Positions 1-7,104 of a stretch of 10,911 nt of DNA are shown here, piece after piece. The notes beneath the pieces were generated by a model. That model worked only from the letters and a program-made list of their open reading frames with translations, was not told where the DNA came from and ran no database searches. Made by a program: the position numbers and the translations under genes. Source of the DNA: Podochytrium sp. JEL0797 (lineage: Eukaryota; Chytridiomycota; Chytridiomycetes; Chytridiales; Chytriomycetaceae). Within the stretch, counting starts at the first letter, position 1. Each line of letters opens with the position of its first letter. Location of the stretch: contig JADGJG010000917.1 of assembly GCA_027596195.1 (NCBI GenBank), positions 1-10,911 on the forward strand, written 5' to 3'.

Positions 1-30
1 CCCCCCCCAACCCCACCCCCCACCCACCCC
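1..30 (-). other. G-tract run on the minus strand (G-quadruplex candidate)
   Basis: The plus strand is C8-AA-C4-A-C6-A-C3-A-C4, so the minus strand carries five G runs of 3 to 8 separated by one or two bases, which meets the usual G-quadruplex pattern. It lies inside, or just before, the open frame of the first gene. Confidence 0.6.
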
Positions 31-645
31 GACCAAAAAGACCCGCACACGGTCCCCATTACAGCGCGGTACCTCAACTCAGTGCACAACGGCCACGCAG
101 TCGGAATCTCGGGCTACGTCGCGTTCCTCCCCGACTCGGAAACCATCTCCTCAACCCACTTCCTGCACTCTGGAAAACAGATTCTCAACCGCGAATTCGC
201 GGACCAACACGAACGCAAGCCGGGATGCGAAATCGTCGTGTACATCCAAGACGTTGAATGGGACAGTGTGGCGGGACGATGGCGGATCGGGGTCACGCAA
301 AAGAATCCAGCGAACCAAGGCGCTTTGTTTGATTCTCCGAGCGGCGCCGCGTTTATGGGTGGGAGTAACACCACTGGTGGTGGGTATGGTGGGAACCGTG
401 CGGGACAGTGGTTGAGCGCGGCGAGTCGTGCGTCTACTTTGGGGGCAGGGAATGGTATGAATTCATTCAATGTGTTGCAGAATGTGAGTGCGAGGGTGGG
501 TAGTCCTTCTGGAGCGTCTTCTGCGGGTGCCGCTGGTGTGCCGAGAAAGAAGCTTCCTGATCACTTGCAGAAGCGGAGTGATGGGCTTTCGTCCTTGTTG
601 GATGATATTTTGGATGCACCTTCTTTGGACAAGAAGAAAAAGTGA
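1..645 (+). CDS. S1-like OB-fold protein, 5' partial (possible mitochondrial bS1m-like protein)
   Basis: The frame is open from the window edge to TGA at 643-645, so the N-terminus is missing. The segment coded from about 58 to 310 fits an S1 RNA-binding OB fold: NGHAVGISGYVAFLPDS resembles the KGG...GxxAFLPxS strand pair of S1 repeats, and GCEIVVYIQDVEWDS..RWRIGVTQK resembles the last strands with their conserved V-D-x-R pattern. After it comes a Gly/Ser/Ala-rich linker, then a short helical tail ending LLDDILDAPSLDKKKK. If the S1 call is right, it binds RNA, and a mitochondrial small-subunit bS1 role is one possibility; this is inference. The first 30 bases are a C tract that reads as Pro/Thr codons, or could be the pyrimidine tract of an intron ending at AG 39-40. 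No later in-frame ATG gives a convincing start. Confidence 0.55.
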   Translation, partial: PPPTPPPTHPDQKDPHTVPITARYLNSVHNGHAVGISGYVAFLPDSETISSTHFLHSGKQILNREFADQHERKPGCEIVVYIQDVEWDSVAGRWRIGVTQKNPANQGALFDSPSGAAFMGGSNTTGGGYGGNRAGQWLSAASRASTLGAGNGMNSFNVLQNVSARVGSPSGASSAGAAGVPRKKLPDHLQKRSDGLSSLLDDILDAPSLDKKKK

Positions 646-1112
646 GGGATCGATCGGTGTGGATTCATTTTTTTTTTGATGGAGAAGGAGGATTTGGGGT
701 GTCGAAAACGATGAAGGGATTATTGCCGAGTCAAGTTGCATACATCCAAGTGACAAGTAAAGCAATATGTTTTTGAGTATTTGCAGAGGAAAACGAAGTT
801 CGATCCATCCCTGAGTTCTTGCAGAAGCGGAGCGATGGGCTTTCTCCCTTGTTGGGTGATATTTTGGATAAACCTTCTTTGGACAAGAAGAAAAAGTGAG
901 GGTGATCGATGCGTGTTGATTCATTTTTTTGAGTGGGAGGTTGAGGGGGAGGAGGAGTTGGGTGTCGAAAACGATGAAGGGATTATTGCCGAGTCAAGTT
1001 CCGTCCTTCCTTTATTATGACGAGTAAAGCAATATTTTTGCGTTTGAGTCTTTATAGAGGGAAATTTAGATCCCAGATTTCATCCTTATTGGAAGATAAT
1101 TTGGATCCACCA
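553..1112 (+). repeat. Tandem duplication of a gene 3' end (two full units plus a remnant)
   Basis: Unit A is about 553-811, unit B about 812-1063, and a degraded piece of a third unit about 1064-1112. Period is 254 bp in the coding part (CTTGCAGAAGCGG at 564 and 818; stop codons at 643 and 897) and 262 bp further on (GTCGAAAACGATGAAGGG at 701 and 963). Unit B still encodes LQKRSDGLSPLLGDILDK then PSLDKKKK and stop in the same relative frame, differing from unit A by few residues. The third piece keeps only the GAGTAAAGCAATAT-like junction and ATTTGGATCCACC-like coding end. The duplication therefore copied the last ~30 codons, stop and 3' flank. Confidence 0.9.
813..899 (+). pseudogene. Orphan duplicate of the S1-like gene's C-terminal codons
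   Basis: In unit B of the tandem repeat the reading frame PEFLQKRSDGLSPLLGDI.. ends KKKK-TGA at 897-899, parallel to the real gene end at 645. It has no start codon or upstream body, so it is a gene fragment. Upstream bases 646-812 carry stops in that frame, so read-through would not add it to the first gene. Confidence 0.75.
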
Positions 1113-1468
1113 GAGAAAATTTTTTTGAGATCATAAATCCTCCAAAAATAGCGGCCAAGGAGCTATCACTGCGCGAACGGGCTATCACTACACTTTTATT
1201 CACATTATTCCCAGAAATGCCATATATTATCCTTTTGCAATCTGCTCCATTGAGATGTTAAGTATGTGCATTTTCAATTCCATAATTTCTATAACAGAAC
1301 CGGGGGTGTGGAGGAGGTTCAAAATCTGTTCTCGCACTATTCTCGTTGTCGGCGGGCACGACTCCCAGTGCGCCTTCCGTTTCGAACTTGGAATTGCGCA
1401 AAAGAATAAATAGCGTGCTGTTCTTCCGCGTTTCCCTCTCATTCACAAACCACACAACCAAATCAAAA
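1113..1468. other. Intergenic region upstream of the LRR gene
   Basis: No supportable gene. AT-rich in the first part, with a short repeated phrase GCTATCACT near 1160 and 1181. An A/T-rich AATAAATAG at about 1406-1414 lies some 60 bp before the LRR start codon and could serve as a core promoter element, but this is weak. Confidence 0.5.
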
Positions 1469-2367
1469 ATGGCCGACTACTCCATGACTTTTAACGACTT
1501 GATTGAGATCTCTCTCCCAATCCTGAACTGCTACAACACGGATGCCGTGACCTGTGATCAGATGGGAAATGTCGTTGGCCTGTACGTATTATTCACCACT
1601 ATCTGCCGTGTGGTAACTTACGTTTCCCTTACTTTTAGTCGCCTCGCTGGGCGTTACCTTGGAGGTGGAATTCCAGCCGAGATTGCCGAGTTCACCGAGT
1701 TGGCTTATCTCGATATTTCCAACAACAAGTTCACGCGCATCGCCCCTGAGTTTGCGCAGCTCCAGAAGCTCACGTACCTCAACATTGCTGGGAACGCCTT
1801 CACGGGACCGATTCCCGAGCCTATTGCGCGCTTGACTTCCTTGAAGACGCTGTGAGTGTCTGCTATACTTTTCTTTCATCTCGAGGAAACCCGCTCAACC
1901 TCTTCTTTTTCTCCAGTTACGCGTACGATAACCAGTTCACTGGCGAAATGCCAGGCTGGATCTACATGGACTTGCCCAACCTCCACTACCTCGACGTCTC
2001 CAACAACCTCTTGACGGGCCGAATCGACAAATACGGCGGCCAATACGACGCCATCACAGGCCGCGTAGACGAACACGGCATCCAAGGAGAAGTCAACCTG
2101 TCGCGCAACTGTTTCCAAGTCGTTTGGAGTGGAGGCCCCATGCGCAAATGGTTTGGAACGCAGGGGAACTGTCCGGCCACTTGTGCTGGGTTGGGTGAAA
2201 CACAGTCCAGCGAGTTCTGTGGGGACTGGGACCAGGTTGCTCATGAGGACAGTTGTTTTTACACCTTGATTGACGAAAAGAGTTACGACTCTTGCGACGT
2301 GCCCACTATTGTGGTCGAGCGTTCGCTTCCTTCCAGACGCGGTGCCAACTTGATTGCGCGTATGTGA
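1469..2367 (+). CDS. Plant-type leucine-rich repeat protein, three exons
   Basis: Predicted exons 1469-1581, 1639-1851 and 1917-2367 give 258 residues. The ATG at 1469 is the only in-frame ATG upstream of the conserved part and has an AAAATGG context. Residues 20-38 (LNCYNTDAVTCDQMGNVVGL) resemble the cap before plant-type LRRs. Then come about four repeats with LxxLxxLxLxxNxLxGxIP spacing: YLGGGIPAEI (44-53), LAYLDISNNKFTRIAP (59-74), LTYLNIAGNAFTGPIP (82-97), LKTLYAYDNQFTGEMP (106-121) and LHYLDVSNNLLTG beyond. The last ~100 residues are not LRR and hold six cysteines. Such LRR folds bind proteins; ligand and location are unknown. No signal peptide or membrane helix is visible from this start. 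An upstream exon with a signal peptide cannot be excluded. The splice joins restore perfect LRR spacing, which supports the model. Confidence 0.85.
1582..1638 (+). other. Intron 1 of the LRR gene
   Basis: Starts GTACGT and ends ACTTTTAG, 57 bp, with GGTAACTTAC as a possible branch region. Removal joins GL to RLAGRYLGGGIP and restores the LRR pattern. Its length is a multiple of three and it holds no in-frame stop, so an unspliced message stays open. Confidence 0.85.
1852..1916 (+). other. Intron 2 of the LRR gene
   Basis: Starts GTGAGT, ends CTCCAG after a pyrimidine-rich tract, 65 bp, with GCTCAAC as a possible branch point. Splicing makes LKTLYAYDNQFTGEMP, an uninterrupted LRR. Confidence 0.85.
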
Positions 2368-2455
2368 ATAATGATTTCTGGTTGAGAGTAGTGGAATATG
2401 CAACATTGTGTGATGTGTCCTGAATGTTTATAACTTGAAATGATGAATGATGATA

Positions 2456-2461
2456 AATAAA
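2456..2461 (+). terminator. PolyA signal of the LRR gene
   Basis: AATAAA 89 bp after the stop codon, followed by a short T/G-poor stretch and then directly by the inverted transporter relic at 2469. Confidence 0.6.
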
Positions 2462-2468
2462 AGTTAAA

Positions 2469-2870
2469 TTGCAATCAGCTCTGGCCGTAAAACCAAGTTG
2501 CCGTAAGCACAGTGTGAGCCACGGAAAGACTCTCGCCCCCAATTCCCAAGATTAGACGCCCCTAATTTCCAGGACCTTAATAAAACACGTTTCACGACAA
2601 AAGTCAGATACGAGTTCCCAGACACAAGTCCCAAGTTGAAGACGATTTGACCCGTCGTGATGAGAAAACTACACGCGAGAAGTACGTGCAAAAAAGGGAA
2701 GAATCGTGTTGGGCAGGCTGTAAAAAAAACGAAGCGTCGTAGAGGCTGACAACGAACCAAACAGCAAGTTCAGGATGAACTCCCAATCCTCCTTGTCCAT
2801 GCCCATGAGATCTTCAAGTTGTAAGTTCAGGGAAGCCGGGGAATCATAGGCGTAATAGGTCCCAAAGTTT
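2469..2870 (-). pseudogene. Truncated inverted copy of the MFSD1-like transporter gene
   Basis: Read on the minus strand this matches the functional gene at about 5275-5759. It begins NFGTYYAYDSPASLNLQLED and includes the LACSFLITTGQIVFNLGLVSG helix and the GGESF.. exon. It lacks the start codon, everything after TM4, about 34 bp that code motif A in the intact gene (GGKLTDKFGC), about 22 bp near 2716, and most of the intron equivalent to 5602-5660. The reading frame is broken. The 5' 70 bp differ from the intact gene mostly at silent positions, whereas the following stretches are nearly identical. It ends within 8 bp of the LRR gene polyA signal. It cannot make a transporter. Confidence 0.9.
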
Positions 2871-2901
2871 TTGTATAGCTATTTTCCTACTTGGGAAATA
2901 T

Positions 2902-3143
2902 AAAACAGAAACCGCAATTGAGAGTGCAAGCGGTATATTTAGAAAGAGATTTCTCACAAAGAAATGCGTTAGAAAGCATGCGAGGAGAATCGGTTTGGTT
3001 TATGGGAGGAGCATGTTGGAGAAAGAAACGCGTCGTTAGTCAATATCTTTAGGACGAGGCCCCACGCAGGGGAGTCCTGCGTGAGTCGCGATCGATGGAT
3101 GAATTTCGTGACTCGACGGAGGAATTGACAGGTGTTCCGAGTC
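2902..3143 (+). repeat. Dispersed ~250 bp repeat, copy 1
   Basis: Diverged direct match to 4427-4694, with shared blocks such as AAAACAG, ACGCGTCGT, GACGAGG, CCTGCGTGAGTC, GAATTTCGTGACTCGA and TTGACAGGTGTTCC. It holds an 8-bp stem CACGCAGG/CCTGCGTG at 3063-3083 with loop GGAGT, then an imperfect pair GAGTC (3083) / GACTC (3110). Both strands are open for about 30 codons across the core, but base changes between the copies are not mainly silent in either frame, so coding is not supported. Confidence 0.75.
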
Positions 3144-3374
3144 AGTCACAAAATATCGGGGGTGTGACCCGCTGAAAACGCGCTGAAGAGAGTCCATGCA
3201 GAATTCCGTATCACGCGTCCCCAATTCAGATAGGAGGGTAGAAGAGCAAAAACATATAGGGAGCATGTCGATGGTTGCAACTGAATAGCAACAGCAATGC
3301 ATCTGCAAACAATCCCAGTACAGCCAGGACAAGAAGGCTCTAATATCACTTTGTTTCCTTTTGGATGAGGTGTC
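3144..3374. other. Intergenic, no gene recognised
   Basis: Short open frames exist on the minus strand, including one from an ATG near 3195 running through repeat copy 1, but they show no recognisable motif and no splice signals that make a convincing gene. Confidence 0.4.
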
Positions 3375-3738
3375 CTAATATTTGGCAGGGTTGGTGGTGA
3401 GCTTCCCGGGACGGAAGGACGGCGACCCCGCTTTCTGAAATACCCTTCGCCGTGGCGAGTACGGGGTGCAAACAGAGCGCCATCGGTCGCACCAGCTGCC
3501 CATGTCCATCTCAGCCCAACAGCCATAAGCCATGGGAAGAGCGCGAAGAAACCGGGATGGCATGGCGGATCCCCCGGTTGCGGGGTTGATGGTGAGTGAG
3601 GAAGAGTGTGTGTTGGGGCGAGAAGACCGTGTGGTCAGGACTGTCCCGTTTCGTAAGAGTTTTTTGAAGCTGTCAAACGCGTCCACTTCGACGAAATTAA
3701 TTTCTTCGTCAAAGAAGCAACTCTTCTCGTTTACGCGT
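3375..3738 (-). other. Unrecognised open stretch, possible gene relic or exon
   Basis: On the minus strand a frame is open from a TAA near 3738 down to 3375. It reads SCFFDEEINFVEVDAFDSFK at its start, which looks protein-like, then becomes rich in Thr, Ser, Pro and Arg. There is no ATG before the protein-like part, so it would need an upstream exon. Part of the GC-rich section (3390-3540) is open in a second minus frame too (FALFPWLMAVGLRWTWAAGA), so composition may explain the length. I do not recognise a family. It could be another relic in this decay-prone segment. Confidence 0.25.
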
Positions 3739-3774
3739 TTTTATTTTCCATTATAATTCACCAACGTGTTCGCC

Positions 3775-3780
3775 AATAAA
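3775..3780 (+). terminator. AATAAA signal of unknown owner
   Basis: AATAAA in an AT-rich spot between a weak plus-strand open frame ending at 3756 and the minus-strand BTB relic ending at 3843. The surrounding CAATAA/TTATTG is a 6-bp inverted repeat, so the site is A/T-rich in both directions. Confidence 0.3.
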
Positions 3781-3842
3781 ATTATTATTGTGAAGACCAA
3801 AAATAGCGACAACTTTCAATCTCTTCACACTAATTGGATCCG

Positions 3843-4338
3843 TCAATGAACGCGGATATCAAACGATTCGAACGCAAGGATTTCCGCGACATCCAACACG
3901 CTCGGCTGCTTCAAGTAATCCCTTCCCGACTCCAATGCCACCAGTATGCTCGATTTCATCTTCATCAAAGACCTCCGCTTTCCCTCCACCCAGTCGAGCT
4001 TGCCACCGAGTGAATAAACTTCGAGAGCGTTTTCGGGCGCGAGGGAGTGTTTGACGAGGTGCTCCAAGCACTGAGTCTTGAGAGATGGAAGAAGAAGCTG
4101 CTCGGAAGCAAGAGCCACACGAGTCAAGAGAGTACCGGGAACGTACGGGTACTCTTCTCGTCCACTTTGACTCCCTTTGGGATGACCACTTTCTGGGACA
4201 ATCTGCTGGCGAGGGTTTGCTTGAAGTAGTCGGATTTGAGTGTGAGGATCGCAGCGTGGGCGAGGACGGGCTTCTTGGTTTCCCCCACCGAACATCGGTA
4301 AAGGTAATTTCAGGAGGTTGTTGGGTTCCGCCGAGCAT
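3843..4338 (-). pseudogene. Broken BTB/POZ-domain gene
   Basis: From ATG at 4338 the minus strand reads MLGGTQQPPEITFTDV, the usual start of a BTB fold (FxDVxF). Near 4285-4292 the frame jumps. The next frame gives VGETKKPVLAHAAILTLKSD, the KFPVHKAIL-type strand and helix, then YFKQTLASR and IPKGVKVDE. Near 4150-4160 it jumps again to YPYVPGTLLTRVALASEQLL, LPSLKTQCLEHLVKHS and a long helical tail ending in TGA at 3843-3845. The YIYT strand of the BTB core (about 15 residues) is missing at the second break. BTB proteins dimerise and often act as Cullin-3 adaptors, but this locus cannot encode a complete domain. A good acceptor, TTTTCTTTTAG, at 4409 suggests an upstream exon once existed. Confidence 0.7.
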
Positions 4339-4426
4339 TCGCGGACAAGGTTGTTTTGATGAAATTTGTGATGTGGAATCGTTTGGGCTTTGAACGGCTT
4401 CAGAAGTACTAAAAGAAAAGGCATAG

Positions 4427-4694
4427 AAAACAGCAGTTAAGAGTTCGAGCGGTTCATTGAAAAGTGAATTCACACACAGAAACGCATTAAAAAGAATGCA
4501 AAGAGAATTCGTTTGGTCCAGAACATTACATGTTAACGCGTCGTCAGTCAACCAACACGCAAACAGCACGCACACACACTCAAACAATATATACTTACAC
4601 CTCTCTGACGAGGTCCAATGCAGGGGGGCCCTGCGTGAGTCTTGGATCGAGGAATTTCGTGACTCGAAGGCGAATTTGACAGGTGTTCCAAGTC
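4427..4694 (+). repeat. Dispersed ~250 bp repeat, copy 2
   Basis: Direct match to 2902-3143. Its hairpin at 4618-4636 (ATGCAGGG/CCCTGCGT) keeps pairing: a C-G pair of copy 1 becomes a T-G wobble, and the loop changes. GAGTC 4637-4641 and GACTC 4661-4665 again flank the second imperfect stem. A CA-rich stretch (4556-4582) is inserted relative to copy 1. On the minus strand it holds GTAAGT at about 4600, a possible donor pairing with the acceptor at 4409 upstream of the BTB relic. Confidence 0.75.
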
Positions 4695-5238
4695 GGATCT
4701 TATGCCACAAAAATATAAAAAAAAAATATATTTTATTTGTATTTATATTCCCAACAGAGATACTCAGAAAATGAAAGGGAAGTTGTGTAGAAATTCGAGT
4801 GTTCGATTTCCAAGCTTTTGAGCCCGTATCCCCCCACATTTTTCTGTCCTGAGAGATTTTACAAAACGCGATCGTAGGTATGCGCGTTTTCCGTTCAGCA
4901 CGACTACCAAATTCTCACTTCTTCTTTTTTCCTTTCTTTTTTTAGTAATCGGATGGGGAAAGTCTCTTATCAACCGTGCGTTCAGCCTTCAAGTCATTCA
5001 GGGAAAGGAGCAAAATAAAAATATGTGCCTGGGCGGTATCCTGCCTGGGCGAAAAATTGTTTTGATTGAGACGAGTTATGACGAATATTGCTTATCGCTT
5101 GTCGTGGAAGCACCACTTCCAGCCCCCCTTTGTAAGAATTTGACGAATAATCTCCAAAAAAAAATCGCATACAACCTCCCGCGATCACTTAATGAATGAA
5201 AAAATCCGCGACAGCCCGAAATAAAAGCTCCCCCACAA
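4695..5238. other. Intergenic region upstream of the transporter gene
   Basis: Contains an A/T-only stretch at 4710-4745, a pyrimidine tract ending CTTTTTTTAG at 4945 that could be an acceptor (with GTATGCG near 4878 as donor, 60-70 bp), and a twice-repeated GCCTGGGCG at about 5027 and 5043. An upstream 5' exon of the transporter is possible because the family usually has an N-terminal tail before TM1, but I cannot fix one. No other gene seen. Confidence 0.45.
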
Positions 5239-6876
5239 ATGAACCTCCTCGTGTTGTTCCTCGTCAGCGTTCTCAACTTCGGGACCTATTATGCTTATGA
5301 CGCCCCGGCGTCGTTGAATGTGCAACTTGAAGATCTCCTTGGCATGGACAAGGAGGATTGGGAGTTCATCCTGAACTTGCTGTTTGGTTCGTTGTCAGCC
5401 TCTACAACGCTTCAAGATCTCACACAGTTCTTTTTAGTCTTCTACAGTCTGCCGAACACGATTCTTCCCTTTTTTGGCGGGAAACTGACGGACAAGTTTG
5501 GATGTCGTCACGTACTCCTCGCGTGTAGTTTTCTCATCACGACGGGTCAAATCGTCTTCAACTTGGGACTCGTGTCTGGGAACTTGTATCTGACTTTTGT
5601 CGTGAGTCATTTTGCTTGCCACTTCCTTTCCCTTACTTTTACTAATGCCATGGAAATTAGGGCCGTCTAATCTTTGGAATTGGGGGCGAGAGTCTTTCCG
5701 TGGCTCAAGCTGTGCTTACGGCAACTTGGTTTGACGGACAGAGTCTGTTGATTGCAACTTCAATGAGTACGCTGCTCCGTTTTGGGATTTGAGAAGGAGA
5801 TTTTGACACGAACCCCCCGAACAACCCAGATGCCTTCTTTGCCAAATGCGGGTCCATCACGAACGCTATTGTTTCTCCCCTTCTCGATCACTACTTTGGA
5901 GTCAGGATCGCTGTTATGGGTTAGCATTTTTTTTGTCTTTCCTGCTCGCGTTTCTCCGAAAGTATCCCCTGCTCACCACATTTGTCCGTCTCCCTTCCTC
6001 AGGCGCAACCGTCGCTTGCATCTTTTCCTGCACAGCCTCCATCCTCTTGTACAACCTGACGGAAGAACTCTCTCCCCACCAGCAAGTCTCGGAAACAACT
6101 CCTCTTCTCACCGACAACTTGGAAGACGCGATGGAGATGGCCATCGAGGAGGTGGAACATATTATGGCCGATCTGTCGCACTTGCCGAAATCGTTCTGGG
6201 TCTCGTGTGTCACGTTTGTCATGTTTATTGGGCCGTATTATTGCTTTAATATTACGGCGCTTGAGTTTTTGATGGACAAGTGGTATACTGGGGACACTGT
6301 GACGGCTGGATTCGCGATGAGGTAACGTCGAAAGGATTCAAACACGTGTCCTGCCCCTCACCTTTCTCAATCTATCTTAAACTTTTTTTTAAAAACAGCA
6401 TCCCCATGATCGCGTCCACAACCCTCCTCACCGTCTGCGGCGCAATTCTTTCAGCCGACGTGATTGGCTTTTCCGTCGAACTCGGAAGCATGATCCTCTT
6501 TACCCTCGTGCACCTCGTTCTCGGATACACGACGCTTTCCCCCACAATCCCCTTCATCCTCATGGGACTCGTTGGCGCCATCAACTTTACACTCATGTAT
6601 CCGTTCGTGAACCACTGCGTGAAACACCAGAAACGGCAGTTCCAAAAAGAAGCGCCGGACGTGAATGTGAAAATGTTGGGTCTCGCTTATGGAATTATTG
6701 TTTGTTTGCAGAACCTCGCCAACGCGTTGATTCCGCTGTGTGTGGCGTGGATTTTGACGGTGGGACATGGATCGCACCAATGGGAGTATGTGGAGCTGTT
6801 TTACGCGGGGGTGACTGGGATTGGAGCTGTTGCGAGTGGGTGGCTGTTGATGCATGAGATGCAAAAAAAGAAATAA
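5239..6876 (+). CDS. MFSD1-like major facilitator (putative vacuolar/lysosomal transporter)
   Basis: Exons 5239-5386, 5438-5601, 5661-5766, 5830-5919, 6003-6321 and 6399-6876 give 434 residues; keeping the first putative intron gives 451. ATG 5239 is the first in-frame ATG after a stop at 5197. TM1 starts at once (LLVLFLVSVLNFGTYYAYD). The MFS motif A is GGKLTDKFGCR (64-74) between TM2 and TM3, and TM4 carries GRLIFGIGGESLSVAQ (105-120), a strong MFSD1-family signature. A long central loop (~187-233) separates the halves, and the second half runs from FWVSCVTFVMFIGPYYCF to a KKK end. Family members move dipeptides or other solutes across lysosomal membranes; the substrate here is inferred. 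An acidic dileucine motif lies in the central loop. The broken inverted relative is at 2469-2870. Confidence 0.85.
5387..5437 (+). other. Probable intron 1 of the transporter (optional)
   Basis: GTTCGT...TTTTTAG, 51 bp. Splicing gives EFILNLLFVFYSLPNTILPF, which fits the family better than the unspliced form with an extra polar 17-residue insert before YSLPN. It is a multiple of three with no stop, so retention would stay in frame. Confidence 0.55.
5602..5660 (+). other. Transporter intron 2
   Basis: GTGAGT...AAATTAG, 59 bp, with TACTAAT as a near-canonical branch point. Splicing joins YLTFV to GRLIFGIGGES. Confidence 0.85.
5767..5829 (+). other. Transporter intron 3
   Basis: GTACGC...ACCCAG, 63 bp, containing in-frame TGA. 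Splicing gives IATSMNAFFAKCGSITNAIV, consistent with the SMxxARxGSxxN stretch of the family. Confidence 0.75.
5920..6002 (+). other. Transporter intron 4
   Basis: GTTAGC...CCTCAG, 83 bp, with a T-run and pyrimidine tract and GCTCACC as a possible branch site. Splicing gives RIAVMGATVACIFSCTASIL, an unbroken hydrophobic helix. Confidence 0.8.
6322..6398 (+). other. Transporter intron 5
   Basis: GTAACG...AAAACAG, 77 bp. Splicing joins TAGFAM to SIPMIASTTLL and keeps the membrane-helix pattern. The unspliced frame stops at once at TAA 6323. Confidence 0.8.
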
Positions 6877-6958
6877 ACAAGAATTTAGTTTGAGAATACG
6901 GTAATAGTGGGCCTCATTTCTTTCAAATTGGCTGGCTGCTTTCTACGAAGGTCGAATT

Positions 6959-6987
6959 CTACACTTCAACTTGTAGTTGAAGTGTAG
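6959..6987. repeat. Perfect 13-bp hairpin
   Basis: CTACACTTCAACT and its exact reverse complement are separated by TGT. It lies 83 bp after the transporter stop codon and 118 bp before the F-box/LRR start, so it may sit in the transporter 3' UTR. Confidence 0.9.
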
Positions 6988-7104
6988 CTGCAGAAAGAAC
7001 CTGCAAAACATGCAACACCGACTTTGAGAGACTTCGAACTTTCTGCAAAGAGTTCCTACAACCATAATTTATTAACAGAAGGGAATTTAGTAATCTCGCA
7101 CACC

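Noticed and set aside
3053..3143. Conserved short peptide in the repeat core (either strand)
   Set aside because: Both strands are open in both copies, but substitutions between copies are mostly amino-acid changing in either frame, so there is no sign of coding selection.
3532..3756. 74-codon plus-strand ORF followed by AATAAA
   Set aside because: Overlaps the more protein-like minus-strand stretch, has no recognisable motif and no conserved splice context.
2902..4694. Repeat pair as LTRs of a retrotransposon
   Set aside because: No TG...CA ends, no primer-binding site or polypurine tract recognised, and no gag or pol motifs in the 1.3 kb between.
3859..4839. 326-codon minus-strand open frame
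   Set aside because: Only a short part (the EITFTDV start of the BTB relic) is protein-like. The rest runs through the repeat copy and out-of-frame BTB sequence.
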